A DNA stretch of 64,000 nucleotides from Siminovitchia thermophila (GCF_016909185.1 NZ_JAFBFH010000013.1:57650-121649), one strand, 5' to 3'; numbered from the stretch's first letter, positions 1-10,434 are shown. A program made the numbers and translations. Notes: generated from the sequence alone by a model not told the origin.

Positions 1-645
<645 letters not shown>

Positions 646-651
646 GAAAAT

Positions 652-680
652 ATTGTAGCTACAATGCACCGCCATGTCAA
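652..680 (-). promoter_or_regulatory. Sigma-A promoter of tyrS
   Basis: On the minus strand a consensus -35 TTGACA (675-680) is followed by a 17-bp spacer and a -10 TACAAT (652-657). It lies just upstream of the T-box leader and explains its transcription. Confidence 0.75.
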
Positions 681-706
681 ATTGTCACGAAAAAACGCCT
701 TCCATA

Positions 707-715
707 TGCTATAAT
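707..715 (+). promoter_or_regulatory. Extended -10 promoter of the PBP gene
   Basis: TGCTATAAT (707-715) is a perfect extended -10 element, 26 bp before the chosen ATG at 742. No good -35 is present at the usual distance, as is common for extended -10 promoters. Confidence 0.55.
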
Positions 716-741
716 TAGTTGTGATTTCAGGAGGTATTTGT

Positions 742-3700
742 ATGAAGAGTTTTTTGAAGGCACGATGGGAGCGACTTAAACAGCGTGCTTTTACCATTGA
801 GAAAAAAGAATGGATGAAAGGTTTCCGGATTACATATGGCGTGGCGTGGAACTTGACCTTTCTATTGACGATATTTCTCGTACTGGGCGGCATCTTTGCA
901 GGCGGAGTTGGCGCCGGCTATTTTGCATCACTTGTAAAAGATGAAAAAGTCCGGCCCGCTTCCAATATGAAACAGGAGATTTTCCATTATGAAGAAACAT
1001 CCAAGCTTTATTTTGCCGACAATATTTATTTGGGGAAACTCCAGTCTGACATTGACAGAGAAGAAGTCAGCATTGAAGAAGTTTCGGATCATTTGAAAAA
1101 AGCCGTCATCGCGACAGAGGATGAGTATTTTTACGAGCATAAAGGGGTCGTTCCCAAAGCTTTAATGAGGGCTGTTTTTCAGGAGTTAACCAACTCTTCT
1201 GTCCAAACAGGCGGCAGTACTTTGACACAACAGCTCATTAAAAACCAAATTTTAACGAACGAAGTTTCTTTTGACCGAAAAGCAAAAGAAATCCTGCTTG
1301 CCCTAAGGCTTGAAAAGTTTCTTGAAAAAGATGAAATTTTAGAAGCTTATTTGAATGTTTCTACATTTGGCAGAAATTCATCTGGACAAAATATTGGCGG
1401 GGTTCAGGCCGCGGCAAGAGGAATATTCGGGGTGGATGCGAAAGAGCTGAACTTGCCGCAAGCAGCTTTTATTGCCGGCTTGCCGCAAAGCCCGTTCAGA
1501 TATACGCCATTTGCCAATGGCGGCGGATTAAAAGAGGAATCGCTTCTTGAACCCGGCTTAAACAGGATGAAAACCGTTTTGGCCCGGATGCGCGCAGAAG
1601 AGTTTATTACCCAAAAAGAATATGAAGAAGCGATTCATTATAATATTGTAGGCGATTTTATCAAGCCACAGCCGCGGGCTTATGAGCAATATCCATATCT
1701 GACCGAAGAAATTGAAAGACGCGGCATTACCATATTGATGGAAATCCTTGCCAAGAAAGATGGTTACAGTGAAAAGGACTTGCAAAAGGACAAGGGCCTT
1801 TACAACAAGTATGAGACTTTGGCACGTCGGGACATCCGGCACAACGGCTATCATATCCATACGACAATTCATAAACAAATATATGACACTCATCAAAAAG
1901 TAAAAGATGAATACAACAATTACGGTTATACGAAAGTTAGGCAGGAGAGAAATCCGGAAACGGGAAAATTGGAGAAAATCAAAGAACCTGTCCAAGTGGG
2001 AGCCATTTTAATTGAAAATAAAACCGGTAAAATATTAAGCTTTGTCGGCGGCCGCGACCATAAACTGGAAGCAACGAACCATGCCACCAAGGCAAAGCGG
2101 CAAAATGGTTCAACGATGAAACCACTACTCGTCTACGCGCCTGCTATGGAAATGGGGCTCAGCGCTCCTGGCGCGGTTGTGGCAGATATTCCACTCTCAA
2201 CAGGCGGTAAAGTTTTTAGAAACTATTCAGGCAGGTATTATGGACTTGTTTCATCCCGAAAAGCGCTTGCCCATTCGTACAACGCCTCCGCCGTTTATAC
2301 GTACTTAAAAACGGTCAACAACAACCCGGCCGCTTATTTGGAAAAAATGGGATTTACGACACTGACGAAAGCGGATCATACCAACATAGCCGCTGCACTC
2401 GGCGGGGTTGAAGACGGGGTTACAGTGGAAGAAAACACGAATGCTTTCACGACATTCGCCAATGGCGGTAAATTCATCGATGCCTATATGATTGAAAAAA
2501 TTACGGATCATGACGGCAATATTATTTATGAACATAAAGCCAAGCCTGTCGATGTATTTAGCCCACAAACATCTTATTTAATGATTGACATGATGCGAGA
2601 TGTGCTCAGATACGGAACGGCTTCTGCTGTCCCCGGAATGCTAAAATTTTCAGCGGATTGGGCCGGAAAAACGGGAACAACGAATGGACCGAATGATGCA
2701 TGGTTCGTTGCTTCCAATCCAAATGTCACACTTGGCGCCTGGATTGGATATGGGAAGCCAGCCCCACTTTCAACTGATGGAAGTGAAGGAAGACGCAATC
2801 TCAACATATGGGCAAGATTAATGAATGGCGCCTATGACGCGGCTCCCGACCTGGTCAAACCAAAAGAAAGGTTCAAGATGCCAGGTGGAATTGTACGGCG
2901 TTCGTATTGCGGCATTTCCGGAATGCTTCCATCAAAAGCCTGTTCAGCAGCAGGCTTGGTACAGTCTGATCTGTTTAACGCGAAATTTGTGCCGACGAAG
3001 GTCGATAATAGTTTAGGAAACGGGCGGTACGTCATGATCAAAGGAAAAAAATACATGGCTCTGCCTTCCACACCACAAGAATTTACAAAACCAGGCGGTA
3101 TGCTCAGTCCAGAATTCGTGAAACAAATCTCACTTGGACGAGCGATTAATCCGGCTTATTTGATTCCGGACAATGATCCAAGGTGGAAAAACTTACTGGC
3201 TGCAGGAGCGATCATGCAGGACGATGGAAAGGCACCGGCAAGTGTTTCAACCACCATGTCTAACGGATTGCTCACTTGGAATGAATCTCCCAGCCATGAT
3301 GTCGTTGGTTATCGGGTCTATTCCGGGTCAGGCAAAAGAGTCGCGTCTATCGCATCCGGTTCTTCTCTATCCTACCGGGCGGGCGGCGGTTCGTATTATG
3401 TAGTGGCCGTCGATATTGCCGGCCGTGAATCGGCACCGTCCAACAAAATGGAAACCAAGCAAGTAAACAAACCGGCAAAAACAGAGGATACTCAAAAGAA
3501 ACAAACCGAAGTTGATAAAAACAAAGATAAAGATAACAACAAGGAACAACAAGCACCAACACCACCGGCTCCAAATACACCGCCGCCTAAAAAAGAGGAA
3601 CCAAAAGAGGAGCCAAAAGACCAACAGAAAGATGACGGGAAAAAGGAAGAACCAAAAGAGCCTAACCAAGGTGGAAACGACGGGAACGGGAACGAAAATG

Positions 3701-3744
3701 GCGGCAATCCGGTTCCAGATAAAAAAGAGGAACCGAATCAATAA
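742..3744 (+). CDS. Class A penicillin-binding protein (PBP1A-like) with FnIII domain and charged tail
   Basis: Bifunctional peptidoglycan glycosyltransferase and D,D-transpeptidase anchored in the cell membrane. ATG 742 is chosen because AGGAGG lies 7 nt upstream; the frame is open for 7 more codons. One membrane segment is at about residues 31-55. The GT51 domain shows E-D-x-x-F-x-x-H near residue 125 and GGSTLTQQ near 157. The transpeptidase shows STMK (active serine about 456), SYN (about 512) and KTGTT (about 643). A fibronectin-III-like module at about 830-905 precedes a Lys/Glu/Pro-rich low-complexity tail of about 90 residues, probably a disordered wall-contacting segment. In related bacilli a PBP gene also lies beside tyrS. 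Transcribed alone and closed by a terminator. Confidence 0.95.
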   Translation: MKSFLKARWERLKQRAFTIEKKEWMKGFRITYGVAWNLTFLLTIFLVLGGIFAGGVGAGYFASLVKDEKVRPASNMKQEIFHYEETSKLYFADNIYLGKLQSDIDREEVSIEEVSDHLKKAVIATEDEYFYEHKGVVPKALMRAVFQELTNSSVQTGGSTLTQQLIKNQILTNEVSFDRKAKEILLALRLEKFLEKDEILEAYLNVSTFGRNSSGQNIGGVQAAARGIFGVDAKELNLPQAAFIAGLPQSPFRYTPFANGGGLKEESLLEPGLNRMKTVLARMRAEEFITQKEYEEAIHYNIVGDFIKPQPRAYEQYPYLTEEIERRGITILMEILAKKDGYSEKDLQKDKGLYNKYETLARRDIRHNGYHIHTTIHKQIYDTHQKVKDEYNNYGYTKVRQERNPETGKLEKIKEPVQVGAILIENKTGKILSFVGGRDHKLEATNHATKAKRQNGSTMKPLLVYAPAMEMGLSAPGAVVADIPLSTGGKVFRNYSGRYYGLVSSRKALAHSYNASAVYTYLKTVNNNPAAYLEKMGFTTLTKADHTNIAAALGGVEDGVTVEENTNAFTTFANGGKFIDAYMIEKITDHDGNIIYEHKAKPVDVFSPQTSYLMIDMMRDVLRYGTASAVPGMLKFSADWAGKTGTTNGPNDAWFVASNPNVTLGAWIGYGKPAPLSTDGSEGRRNLNIWARLMNGAYDAAPDLVKPKERFKMPGGIVRRSYCGISGMLPSKACSAAGLVQSDLFNAKFVPTKVDNSLGNGRYVMIKGKKYMALPSTPQEFTKPGGMLSPEFVKQISLGRAINPAYLIPDNDPRWKNLLAAGAIMQDDGKAPASVSTTMSNGLLTWNESPSHDVVGYRVYSGSGKRVASIASGSSLSYRAGGGSYYVVAVDIAGRESAPSNKMETKQVNKPAKTEDTQKKQTEVDKNKDKDNNKEQQAPTPPAPNTPPPKKEEPKEEPKDQQKDDGKKEEPKEPNQGGNDGNGNENGGNPVPDKKEEPNQ

Positions 3745-3758
3745 AATATTCCAAAAGA

Positions 3759-3791
3759 AACCTGCTCCCAGGGCGGAGCAGGTTCGCTTTT
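3759..3791 (+). terminator. Rho-independent terminator of the PBP gene
   Basis: Stem AACCTGCTCC (3759-3768) pairs perfectly with GGAGCAGGTT (3775-3784) and is followed by CGCTTTT. Confidence 0.85.
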
Positions 3792-4077
3792 GAGCTGATG
3801 TTCCCTCATGACAAGAATTGACTTGAATGTGAAAGATAAATGCAGGGCAGTCGGTTTGGCCGAAAAAGAGCACAACAAACAGATTCAAGCGATTGAGAGA
3901 ATATATGTGAAATTTACGATATCCTACATCTTTTTACAAAAGAAGGACCATGAAAAATAAAGAAATTCTTTACTCATGAAGTTCTTTGAGGGGCTTTATT
4001 TTTTCCCTTAACAAATGACCATCTTCAATTATTGTAATATAATGAATATACCGCATATAAAAAAGGGATTAAGGAGT

Positions 4078-4324
4078 ATGAAAATTCATTTCAACAAAGA
4101 TGAGTATTCACTCTCTATTCATGTTTTGTTTATGAGTCATACTAAACAGATTCCTCATAGCATTGGAAAACCCTGATTTTGTTGCATTTCATGAAAGCAA
4201 TGTAGCTATAGAATGGATAAAGGTAAATGGGTTTTTTATGAATATTGTGTTATTTACTCCTCTTGTTTTATCAATATCATTTTTCTTAGCTTTTTTATAT
4301 TCAAATGATCAATCAAATGAGTGA
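4078..4324 (+). pseudogene. Small membrane-protein gene broken by one extra base
   Basis: An ATG at 4078 behind AAGGAG begins a frame that reads MKIHFNKDEYSLSIHVLFMSH and then goes off at about 4136-4142, stopping at 4174. The frame one base over is open from 4136 to 4324 and continues sensibly with an acidic/hydrophobic stretch and a strong membrane segment (FFMNIVLFTPLVLSISFFLAFL). Removing one base joins the two into a protein of about 80 residues. I do not recognise the family. It may be a true frameshift or a sequence error. Confidence 0.4.
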
Positions 4325-4960
4325 GTAACATTTTAAAAGAGGCTATTTAAAAAACTGATAGTTTCTGGCATTCAACAAGCAATCGTGTTTCAAATCACAC
4401 AAGCACATTGAAATGTTGGTGAAGTCGTTTTCGTTGTTACTTTTTTAAAGCGAAGTTATTCCGAACGAGCAGAAGTGACAGCGCTCGTGAAAAAGCACCT
4501 GAATTTCAGGAAAAAATTTAATGAAATAGGTAAATAAGTCGTGGATGACAAGATCAGACGAAGGAATTTAAGCAAAAAGCCGCATTGAATGAATCAATGA
4601 AAAAATGGCCGCAGAACCATTTCAAGATTCTTGAATGTCCCAACGATTTGATGTATTCTCTGCTTTTGACTAGGTTGGATTTAATTGAACGCTACATGGC
4701 AGGGAAACTTCAGGCGATTGATCAGCATTTTGTTTGTACATGGCCCCCTTCATTGGATTTTCGCTCCTACCCTTTGACTTTCGTTCCTACCCAAAAATAG
4801 AAAACCTTGTAAACTTCAGTAGACCCAGATCATGAATTAATTCAAGGTCTATCAGCGCTAGCAATAAAGATGAAACGGCTTAAGCCCTCAAAAAATCAGG
4901 GTTCAAGCCGCTTCCACTGTCTACTTGACAGAAACATTTCACTTTTGGGACAGCTTTTTT
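4325..4960. other. Intergenic stretch with decayed coding-like sequence
   Basis: No intact gene is supported. A short plus-strand stretch near 4440-4535 (…KRSYSERAEVTALVKKHL… ending in TAA) looks like the C-terminal end of a lost protein, and 4580-4680 shows similar fragments with stops. The 71-codon frame at 4585-4800 has no ribosome binding site and no recognisable features, so I do not call it. Confidence 0.4.
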
Positions 4961-4964
4961 ATGG

Positions 4965-6683
4965 TTAGTCCTCCATCGTCGACAAGTCGCCTGCCGGCAG
5001 TCCGAGTTCCCATGATTTCAAGACACGGCGCATGATTTTGCCGCTGCGCGTTTTTGGAAGCTTGTCCCGGAACTCGATTTCACGAGGTGCGGCATGAGCA
5101 GCCAGCCCCGTTTTGACGAATTGGCGGATATCCTCTTTCAATTCCTCACTTGGTTCGTAATCTTCCATCAGTGCAACAAATGCTTTAATGATTTCCCCGC
5201 GGACAGGATCCGGCTTCCCGATGACACCCGCTTCTGCCACGGCAGGGTGTTCAAGCAGTTTGCTCTCTACTTCAAACGGACCTACCCGCTCGCCGGATGT
5301 CATAATGACATCGTCGATTCGGCCTTGGAACCAAACATATCCTTCTTCATCCATAAAGGCGGAATCTCCCGATACATACCATCCTCCTGGAAGGAAGTAA
5401 GAATCATATTTTTGTGGATTTTTCCATATCTCCCGCATCATCGCCGGCCAGCCTTTTTTAATGGCGAGATTGCCCATCCGGTTTGGTGGCAATATATTCC
5501 CCCGATCATCCACAATGGCGACTTCCACCCCAGGGATCGCTTTCCCCATCGATCCAGGCTTTATCTCCATACAAGGATAATTGGCAACCACAATGGCGCC
5601 TGTTTCCGTCATCCACCATGTATCATGAATACGTTTGCCAAACACTTTCATTCCCCAACGAATCACTTCCGGATTTAGCGGTTCGCCGACGCTCAAAATA
5701 TGCCGAAGTGAAGATAGGTCATATTTTTCAACAAGTTCATCACCTGCACCCATCAACATCCGAAATGCCGTTGGAGCGCTATACCAAACCGTCACACCGT
5801 AGTCCTCAATCGCTTGGTACCAATTTTCCGGCTTAAAACGACCGCCTGTAATCACATTCGAAGTTCCCGTAAGCCAAGGACCGAAAATTCCGTAGGAAGT
5901 GCCCGTTACCCAGCCGGGATCGGCCGTGCACCAGTAAATATCGTCTTCCTGCAAATCCAACACCCAACGGGCAGTTTGATAATGTTGAATCATGGCATTA
6001 TGAACGTGCAAAACACCTTTTGGCCTTCCCGTTGACCCGGACGTATAATGCAAAATCAGGCCGTCTTCGCGATCGACCCACTCTATCTCCAAATGCTTGT
6101 CCGCTTCTTTCATTTTCTTGTTAAAATTAATAAACGGCCCGGTTTCCTCAATGTTTTCTCCTACTAGAAAAATGGCTTTCAATGCAGGAAGTTCATCTAC
6201 CGGAACCCTATGAACCAAGTCAGGCGTTGTCACAAGCACTTTTGCCTCACTGTCTTCAAGCCTGTCTTTGACCGCTCCTTCCATAAAAGCCTCAAACAGG
6301 GGGCCTACAATCGCGCCGAGCTTAATGGCTCCCAAAATAGAAAAATATAATTCAGGCGAACGCGGCATAAAAATAAAAACACGGTCTCCTTTATTGACAC
6401 CGCCGTATGTTTTTAAAACATTTCCCGCTTTATTAGAAAGCTCTTTCATTTCTTCGAACGTATATGTTTCCTTTCTTGACTCGTCCCGGTAATAAAGGGC
6501 GACTTTATTTTTCCGAAAGGTTTCAGCATGACGGTCAATTGCTTCATAGGCCATATTAACTTGGCCGGTTTCAGCCCAAGAAAAGTGCTTTTCAGCTTCT
6601 TGCCAATCAAATGTTTGCCTTGTTTTATCATAATCTTGCAAATTGTAAACACCTTGGGCAGCAGGAATGCGTTGTGTTCCCAT
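4965..6683 (-). CDS. acsA: Acetyl-CoA synthetase (AMP-forming)
   Basis: Activates acetate with ATP and CoA through acetyl-AMP in the cytoplasm. 572 residues, the usual length for the Bacillus enzyme. The adenylate-forming signature YTSGSTGRPKG is at about residues 210-225, WWMTETG at about 345, and the C-terminal PKTRSGKIMRR carries the catalytic lysine (about K549), the residue that AcuA acetylates in B. subtilis. Start ATG 6683 has GGGGGG upstream. It diverges from acuABC, as in B. subtilis, where AcuA/AcuC switch the enzyme off and on. Confidence 0.97.
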   Translation of the reverse strand: MGTQRIPAAQGVYNLQDYDKTRQTFDWQEAEKHFSWAETGQVNMAYEAIDRHAETFRKNKVALYYRDESRKETYTFEEMKELSNKAGNVLKTYGGVNKGDRVFIFMPRSPELYFSILGAIKLGAIVGPLFEAFMEGAVKDRLEDSEAKVLVTTPDLVHRVPVDELPALKAIFLVGENIEETGPFINFNKKMKEADKHLEIEWVDREDGLILHYTSGSTGRPKGVLHVHNAMIQHYQTARWVLDLQEDDIYWCTADPGWVTGTSYGIFGPWLTGTSNVITGGRFKPENWYQAIEDYGVTVWYSAPTAFRMLMGAGDELVEKYDLSSLRHILSVGEPLNPEVIRWGMKVFGKRIHDTWWMTETGAIVVANYPCMEIKPGSMGKAIPGVEVAIVDDRGNILPPNRMGNLAIKKGWPAMMREIWKNPQKYDSYFLPGGWYVSGDSAFMDEEGYVWFQGRIDDVIMTSGERVGPFEVESKLLEHPAVAEAGVIGKPDPVRGEIIKAFVALMEDYEPSEELKEDIRQFVKTGLAAHAAPREIEFRDKLPKTRSGKIMRRVLKSWELGLPAGDLSTMED

Positions 6684-6716
6684 GAAGTAATCCCCCCTGT
6701 TAAGAATTATTCATTC

Positions 6717-6745
6717 ATTATAATATAAAAGCCAAACATTCACAA
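6717..6745 (-). promoter_or_regulatory. Promoter of acsA
   Basis: Minus strand: -35 TTGTGA (6740-6745), 17-bp spacer, -10 TATAAT (6717-6722), about 35 bp upstream of the acsA start. Confidence 0.65.
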
Positions 6746-6793
6746 TTAGTTCAAATTTCTTCCAAATCATGTATAAAATTTGCTGTTTACAAA

Positions 6794-6807
6794 TGTAAGC
6801 GTTGCAC
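6794..6807 (+). promoter_or_regulatory. Candidate CcpA-binding cre site between acsA and acuA
   Basis: TGTAAGCGTTGCAC matches the left half and centre of the cre consensus TGWAANCGNTNWCA, with mismatches in the last three positions. It lies just upstream of a TATAAT (6816-6821) that could serve acuABC. Both transcription units are CcpA-regulated in B. subtilis, and ccpA itself lies 3 kb away. Inference from match and context. Confidence 0.45.
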
Positions 6808-6873
6808 CATTCGTGTATAATGAAAAAAGAAATAGACAGACCGGAAATATCTGACCTATAAGGAGGTGCTTGA

Positions 6874-7506
6874 ATGGAGCATAAAAAAAGATACAATGCT
6901 CTGGAATTGAAAACCCGTAAAGGGAATGTCCTGATCGAAGGACCTATTAGCAGCGAATCCCTCCAAGACATGGAGTTTCATAAAGATCTCATTTCTTTCC
7001 GCCCTCCCCAGAAACAGCAAGAAGCACTTGTTGAGATTGCCGCATTGCCCGAAGGACGCATCATTGTTGCCCGTGTCAACAATACAGTGGTCGGTTACGT
7101 CACATTCGTATATCCCGATCCGCTTGAGCGCTGGTCAGAGGGAAAAATGGATAATTTAATAGAGCTTGGAGCAATTGAAGTAATACCTGAATATCGTGGA
7201 GAAGGAATTGGGAAAGGCTTATTGAAAGTTTCCATGATGGATGACGCGATGGAAGATTATATTATCATTACAACGGAATATTATTGGCACTGGGATTTAA
7301 AAGGAACTGGCCTAAATGTGTGGGAATATCGAAAAGTGATGGAGAAAATGATGCAGGCCGGAGGCCTGGAATGGTATGCGACCGACGATCCGGAGATTTG
7401 TTCACACCCTGCCAACTGTCTCATGGCACGAATCGGAAAAAGGGTTGACCAGCGTTCAATAGAGCAGTTTGATCGTCTGCGATTTACGAACCGTTTAATG
7501 TATTAG
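6874..7506 (+). CDS. acuA: Protein acetyltransferase acting on AcsA (GNAT family)
   Basis: Acetylates and inactivates acetyl-CoA synthetase using acetyl-CoA. 210 residues with a GNAT fold: the acetyl-CoA pyrophosphate loop is RGEGIGKG near residue 110, preceded by the strand ELGAIEVIPEY. The start has a perfect AAGGAGGTG site. First gene of acuABC; acuB follows after 28 bp. Confidence 0.95.
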   Translation: MEHKKRYNALELKTRKGNVLIEGPISSESLQDMEFHKDLISFRPPQKQQEALVEIAALPEGRIIVARVNNTVVGYVTFVYPDPLERWSEGKMDNLIELGAIEVIPEYRGEGIGKGLLKVSMMDDAMEDYIIITTEYYWHWDLKGTGLNVWEYRKVMEKMMQAGGLEWYATDDPEICSHPANCLMARIGKRVDQRSIEQFDRLRFTNRLMY

Positions 7507-7534
7507 CTTTAGTAATGAAAAGGAGTGGAGATGG

Positions 7535-8182
7535 ATGATTGTCGAGCAAATCATGACGAAAAATGTATTGGTTCTTACGCCGGAAGACAATGTCAAGTCA
7601 GCCCTGTCCCTCATGCGTGAAAATAACATACGCCACCTTCCGCTAGTGAATAACGATGGAGAAATTGTCGGCCTTGTCACGGAACGTGATATTAAAAGCA
7701 CCCTGCCTTCTTTTTTAAAAGGAGAAGCATTAAAGGAACACCTCGCCGCTTCTTTGTCCACCATCATGACGGAAAATGTGATTACAGGCCATCCTCTCGA
7801 TTTTGTGGAAGAAGTGGCCGTCCTTTTCTACGATTATAAAATTGGCTGTCTGCCGATCATTCATGACCGGAAACTGGTCGGCATTATTACGAGCACTGAT
7901 CTCCTGCACACGATGGTTGAATTAACCGGCGCCAATAAACCAGGGTCGCAACTGGAAATTCGGGTGAAAAATAAAACCGGAGTGCTATATGATGCGGCTG
8001 GAGTATTTCGCAAACATCGCGTCAATTTGCATAGTGTACTCGTTTATCCGGACCCAGATGACGATCAATATCAGATCCTCGTTTTCCGAATTGCCACGAT
8101 CAATCCCATCCGGATGATTGAAGCTTTGAAAGAAGAAGGATTTGACGTACTATGGCCCAATCTGCCGGGGATATCATCATGA
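7535..8182 (+). CDS. acuB: AcuB, CBS-pair and ACT-domain protein
   Basis: 215 residues. Two CBS motifs fill about residues 1-130 (MTKNVLVLTPEDNVKSAL…; MTENVITGHPLDFVEEV…), followed by an ACT-like domain from about 140 (LEIRVKNKTGVLYDAAGVF). This architecture suggests adenosine-nucleotide and small-ligand sensing. The exact role of AcuB in acetoin/acetate use is not settled. RBS AAAGGAG. Its TGA overlaps the acuC ATG (ATGA, 8179-8182), indicating translational coupling. Confidence 0.93.
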   Translation: MIVEQIMTKNVLVLTPEDNVKSALSLMRENNIRHLPLVNNDGEIVGLVTERDIKSTLPSFLKGEALKEHLAASLSTIMTENVITGHPLDFVEEVAVLFYDYKIGCLPIIHDRKLVGIITSTDLLHTMVELTGANKPGSQLEIRVKNKTGVLYDAAGVFRKHRVNLHSVLVYPDPDDDQYQILVFRIATINPIRMIEALKEEGFDVLWPNLPGISS

Positions 8183-9363
8183 AAAAAGATTCAGTATTTA
8201 TTTATTCGGATGAACTTTTAAAATATCGCTTTTCTGAACATCACCCGTTTAATCAGTTTCGGCTCACTCTAACAAACGATTTGCTAAAAAAAATGGGGGC
8301 ACTTGCAGACGACGCTATCATTCCCCCCAGGAAAGCAACGGAGGAAGAGCTTCAGCTTAATCATGATCCGGCATTTATCCATGCAGTAAAGCAGGCAAGC
8401 AGTGGATATTTGCCGCCAAGCAGAGCGGAGAGTTTCGGGCTTGGAACCGAAGATACGCCCATCTTTGAAGGCATGCATGAAGCCAGCTCTTATATTGTCG
8501 GCGGAACGCTGACAGCTGTTGATTATGTGATGCAAGGAAAAGCGAACCACGCTTTGCATTTGGGCGGGGGGCTCCACCACGGATTTAAGGGAAAAGCTTC
8601 CGGATTTTGCATTTATAATGATAGTGCTGTAGCGATCAAATATATCCAAAAGAAATATGGCGCACGGGTTTTGTATATAGATACCGATGCCCACCACGGA
8701 GACGGCGTACAATGGTCCTTTTATGATGATGAAACAGTATGCACATTTTCCATTCACGAAACAGGAAGGTACTTGTTTCCCGGTACCGGTAGCACAAATG
8801 AATGGGGCCAGGGAAAAGGATATGGCTATTCTTTCAATATCCCACTGGATGCGTTTACAGAAGATGAATCTTTTATTTGGGCCTATTCTACGGCTTTGCG
8901 CGAGATTGTCGAATATTTCAAACCAGATGTTATTTTTTCCCAAAACGGTGCGGATGCCCACTATTTTGACCCACTGACACATTTGTCTGTCACCATGAAT
9001 ACATATCGGGAAATTCCGAAGCTGGAACATGCGCTTGCCCATGAGTATTGTGAGGGCAGGTGGATTTCCGTTGGCGGGGGCGGCTATGATATTTGGCGAG
9101 TCGTCCCTCGCGCTTGGTCCCTTATTTGGCTGGAAATGACAGGAAAACATGCTTCCGGTCCGCTACCCAAACAATGGCTGGATCGCTGGCAAAAGCTTGC
9201 TCCTTTTGAGCTGCCGAAAAATTGGGAAGATGAGCCAAATTTGTACAAGCCTATTCCGCGCAAGGAAGAAATTACACAAAAGAATGCACAAACAGTCGAG
9301 CGGGCCCTATATTTCCTACGCCAACAGTTGGAGAGGGAAAGAAAAAAAGGAGATGTCCAATAA
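8179..9363 (+). CDS. acuC: AcuC, class I HDAC-like protein deacetylase
   Basis: Zinc-dependent arginase/deacetylase-fold enzyme that removes the acetyl group AcuA puts on AcsA, reactivating it. Visible motifs: LGGGLHHG (His pair), DTDAHHGDGVQ (zinc ligands Asp and His), the second Asp in NGADAHYFDPLTHLS, and the glycine-rich SVGGGGYD. ATG 8179 is preferred to the upstream in-frame ATG at 8152 because it couples to the acuB stop. 394 residues, close to the B. subtilis length. Confidence 0.95.
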   Translation: MKKDSVFIYSDELLKYRFSEHHPFNQFRLTLTNDLLKKMGALADDAIIPPRKATEEELQLNHDPAFIHAVKQASSGYLPPSRAESFGLGTEDTPIFEGMHEASSYIVGGTLTAVDYVMQGKANHALHLGGGLHHGFKGKASGFCIYNDSAVAIKYIQKKYGARVLYIDTDAHHGDGVQWSFYDDETVCTFSIHETGRYLFPGTGSTNEWGQGKGYGYSFNIPLDAFTEDESFIWAYSTALREIVEYFKPDVIFSQNGADAHYFDPLTHLSVTMNTYREIPKLEHALAHEYCEGRWISVGGGGYDIWRVVPRAWSLIWLEMTGKHASGPLPKQWLDRWQKLAPFELPKNWEDEPNLYKPIPRKEEITQKNAQTVERALYFLRQQLERERKKGDVQ

Positions 9364-9395
9364 GGTGAATTTTCAACCTTGGACATCTCTCTTGA
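9351..9395. terminator. Bidirectional terminator between acuC and ccpA
   Basis: AGATGTCCAA (9351-9360) pairs perfectly with TTGGACATCT (9379-9388). It overlaps the acuC stop codon and separates two convergent genes. Confidence 0.65.
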
Positions 9396-9432
9396 TTGGC
9401 ACATTTTAGTGGAAAAATCGAAGCATAACGGT

Positions 9433-10434
9433 TTATTCTTTCGTAGACCCTCTTGTTTCCAGACGGTGTGGAAGAACAACAACGTTATCCTGTACTTTTT
9501 CTTTGTTCATATATTTTGTTAGCAGCCTCATGGAAACAGCCCCAATATCATAGAGCGGCTGCACGATTGTTGTCAATTGCGGGCGCACCATCAATGTGAG
9601 CTTTGTATTATCAGAAGTGATTACTTCCAGGTCATTTGGTATCGATAAGCCGTCATCTTGGGCACCGTGCAGGACACCAAGGGCCATTTCATCATCACCC
9701 GATACAACCGCTGTTGGTCTCGGGTCAAGTTGCTTCATTTTTTGCCACGCCTCAAGCCCGGTATCATACGTATATTCGCCTTCAATGACATATTCCTCTT
9801 TGAATTCCAATCCTGCTTGTTCCATTGCTTCCTTATAACCCACAAGCTTATGCCCATGATTAATTAAATCACGCATCGGCCCCATCACAAATGCGATGTT
9901 TTTATGCCCCTTTTCAATAAAATGCGTTGTCGCATCAAACGTAGCTTGTCTGTAGTCAATATTGACAGAAGGAAGCGAATTGGAAGACTCGATTGAACCC
10001 GCAAGCACGATCGGAACAGGAGACCGCTTTAACTCCTGGACAAATTCATCTGTAATATTTTGGCTCATGACGACAATACCATCTACTTGCTTTCCAAGCA
10101 TCGTATTTAGCAAATGCAATTCTTTGTTTACATTTTGGTCTGAATTGCTCAAAATAATATTGTATTTATACATGGTCGCAATGTCTTCAATCCCGCGGGC
10201 AAGCTCTGCGTAAAAAATATTTGCGACATCTGGTATAATTACCCCAACCGTTGTTGTCTTTTTACTCGCAAGTCCACGCGCTACCGCATTTGGCCGGTAT
10301 TCCAATCTATCGATTACTTCCAGTACTTTTTTCCTCGTGGCGGGCTTCACATTTGGATTTCCGTTGACCACCCTTGATACGGTCGCCATTGAAACATTTG
10401 CTTCCCTTGCCACATCATATATTGTTACATTCAT
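9433..10434 (-). CDS. ccpA: Catabolite control protein A (LacI family)
   Basis: Global carbon-catabolite regulator that binds cre sites with HPr-Ser46-P. 333 residues, the family length. N-terminal LacI helix-turn-helix: [22 protein letters not shown], followed by the hinge helix [13 protein letters not shown] and a periplasmic-binding-like core. ATG 10434 is chosen because AGGAGAG lies 8 nt upstream; the upstream in-frame ATG has none. The location next to acuC is as in B. subtilis. Confidence 0.96.
   Translation of the reverse strand: MNVTIYDVAREANVSMATVSRVVNGNPNVKPATRKKVLEVIDRLEYRPNAVARGLASKKTTTVGVIIPDVANIFYAELARGIEDIATMYKYNIILSNSDQNVNKELHLLNTMLGKQVDGIVVMSQNITDEFVQELKRSPVPIVLAGSIESSNSLPSVNIDYRQATFDATTHFIEKGHKNIAFVMGPMRDLINHGHKLVGYKEAMEQAGLEFKEEYVIEGEYTYDTGLEAWQKMKQLDPRPTAVVSGDDEMALGVLHGAQDDGLSIPNDLEVITSDNTKLTLMVRPQLTTIVQPLYDIGAVSMRLLTKYMNKEKVQDNVVVLPHRLETRGSTKE

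Noticed and set aside
3367..3888. 173-codon minus-strand frame opposite the PBP tail
   Set aside because: It is the antisense shadow of the Lys/Glu/Pro-rich tail of the PBP gene; the Phe/Leu-rich translation is a by-product of that codon use and it has no start signals.
4585..4800. 71-codon plus-strand frame
   Set aside because: No start signal and no conserved pattern; it lies in decayed sequence.
8284..9150. 288-codon minus-strand frame opposite acuC
   Set aside because: Antisense shadow of acuC; no ribosome binding site and no recognisable domain.
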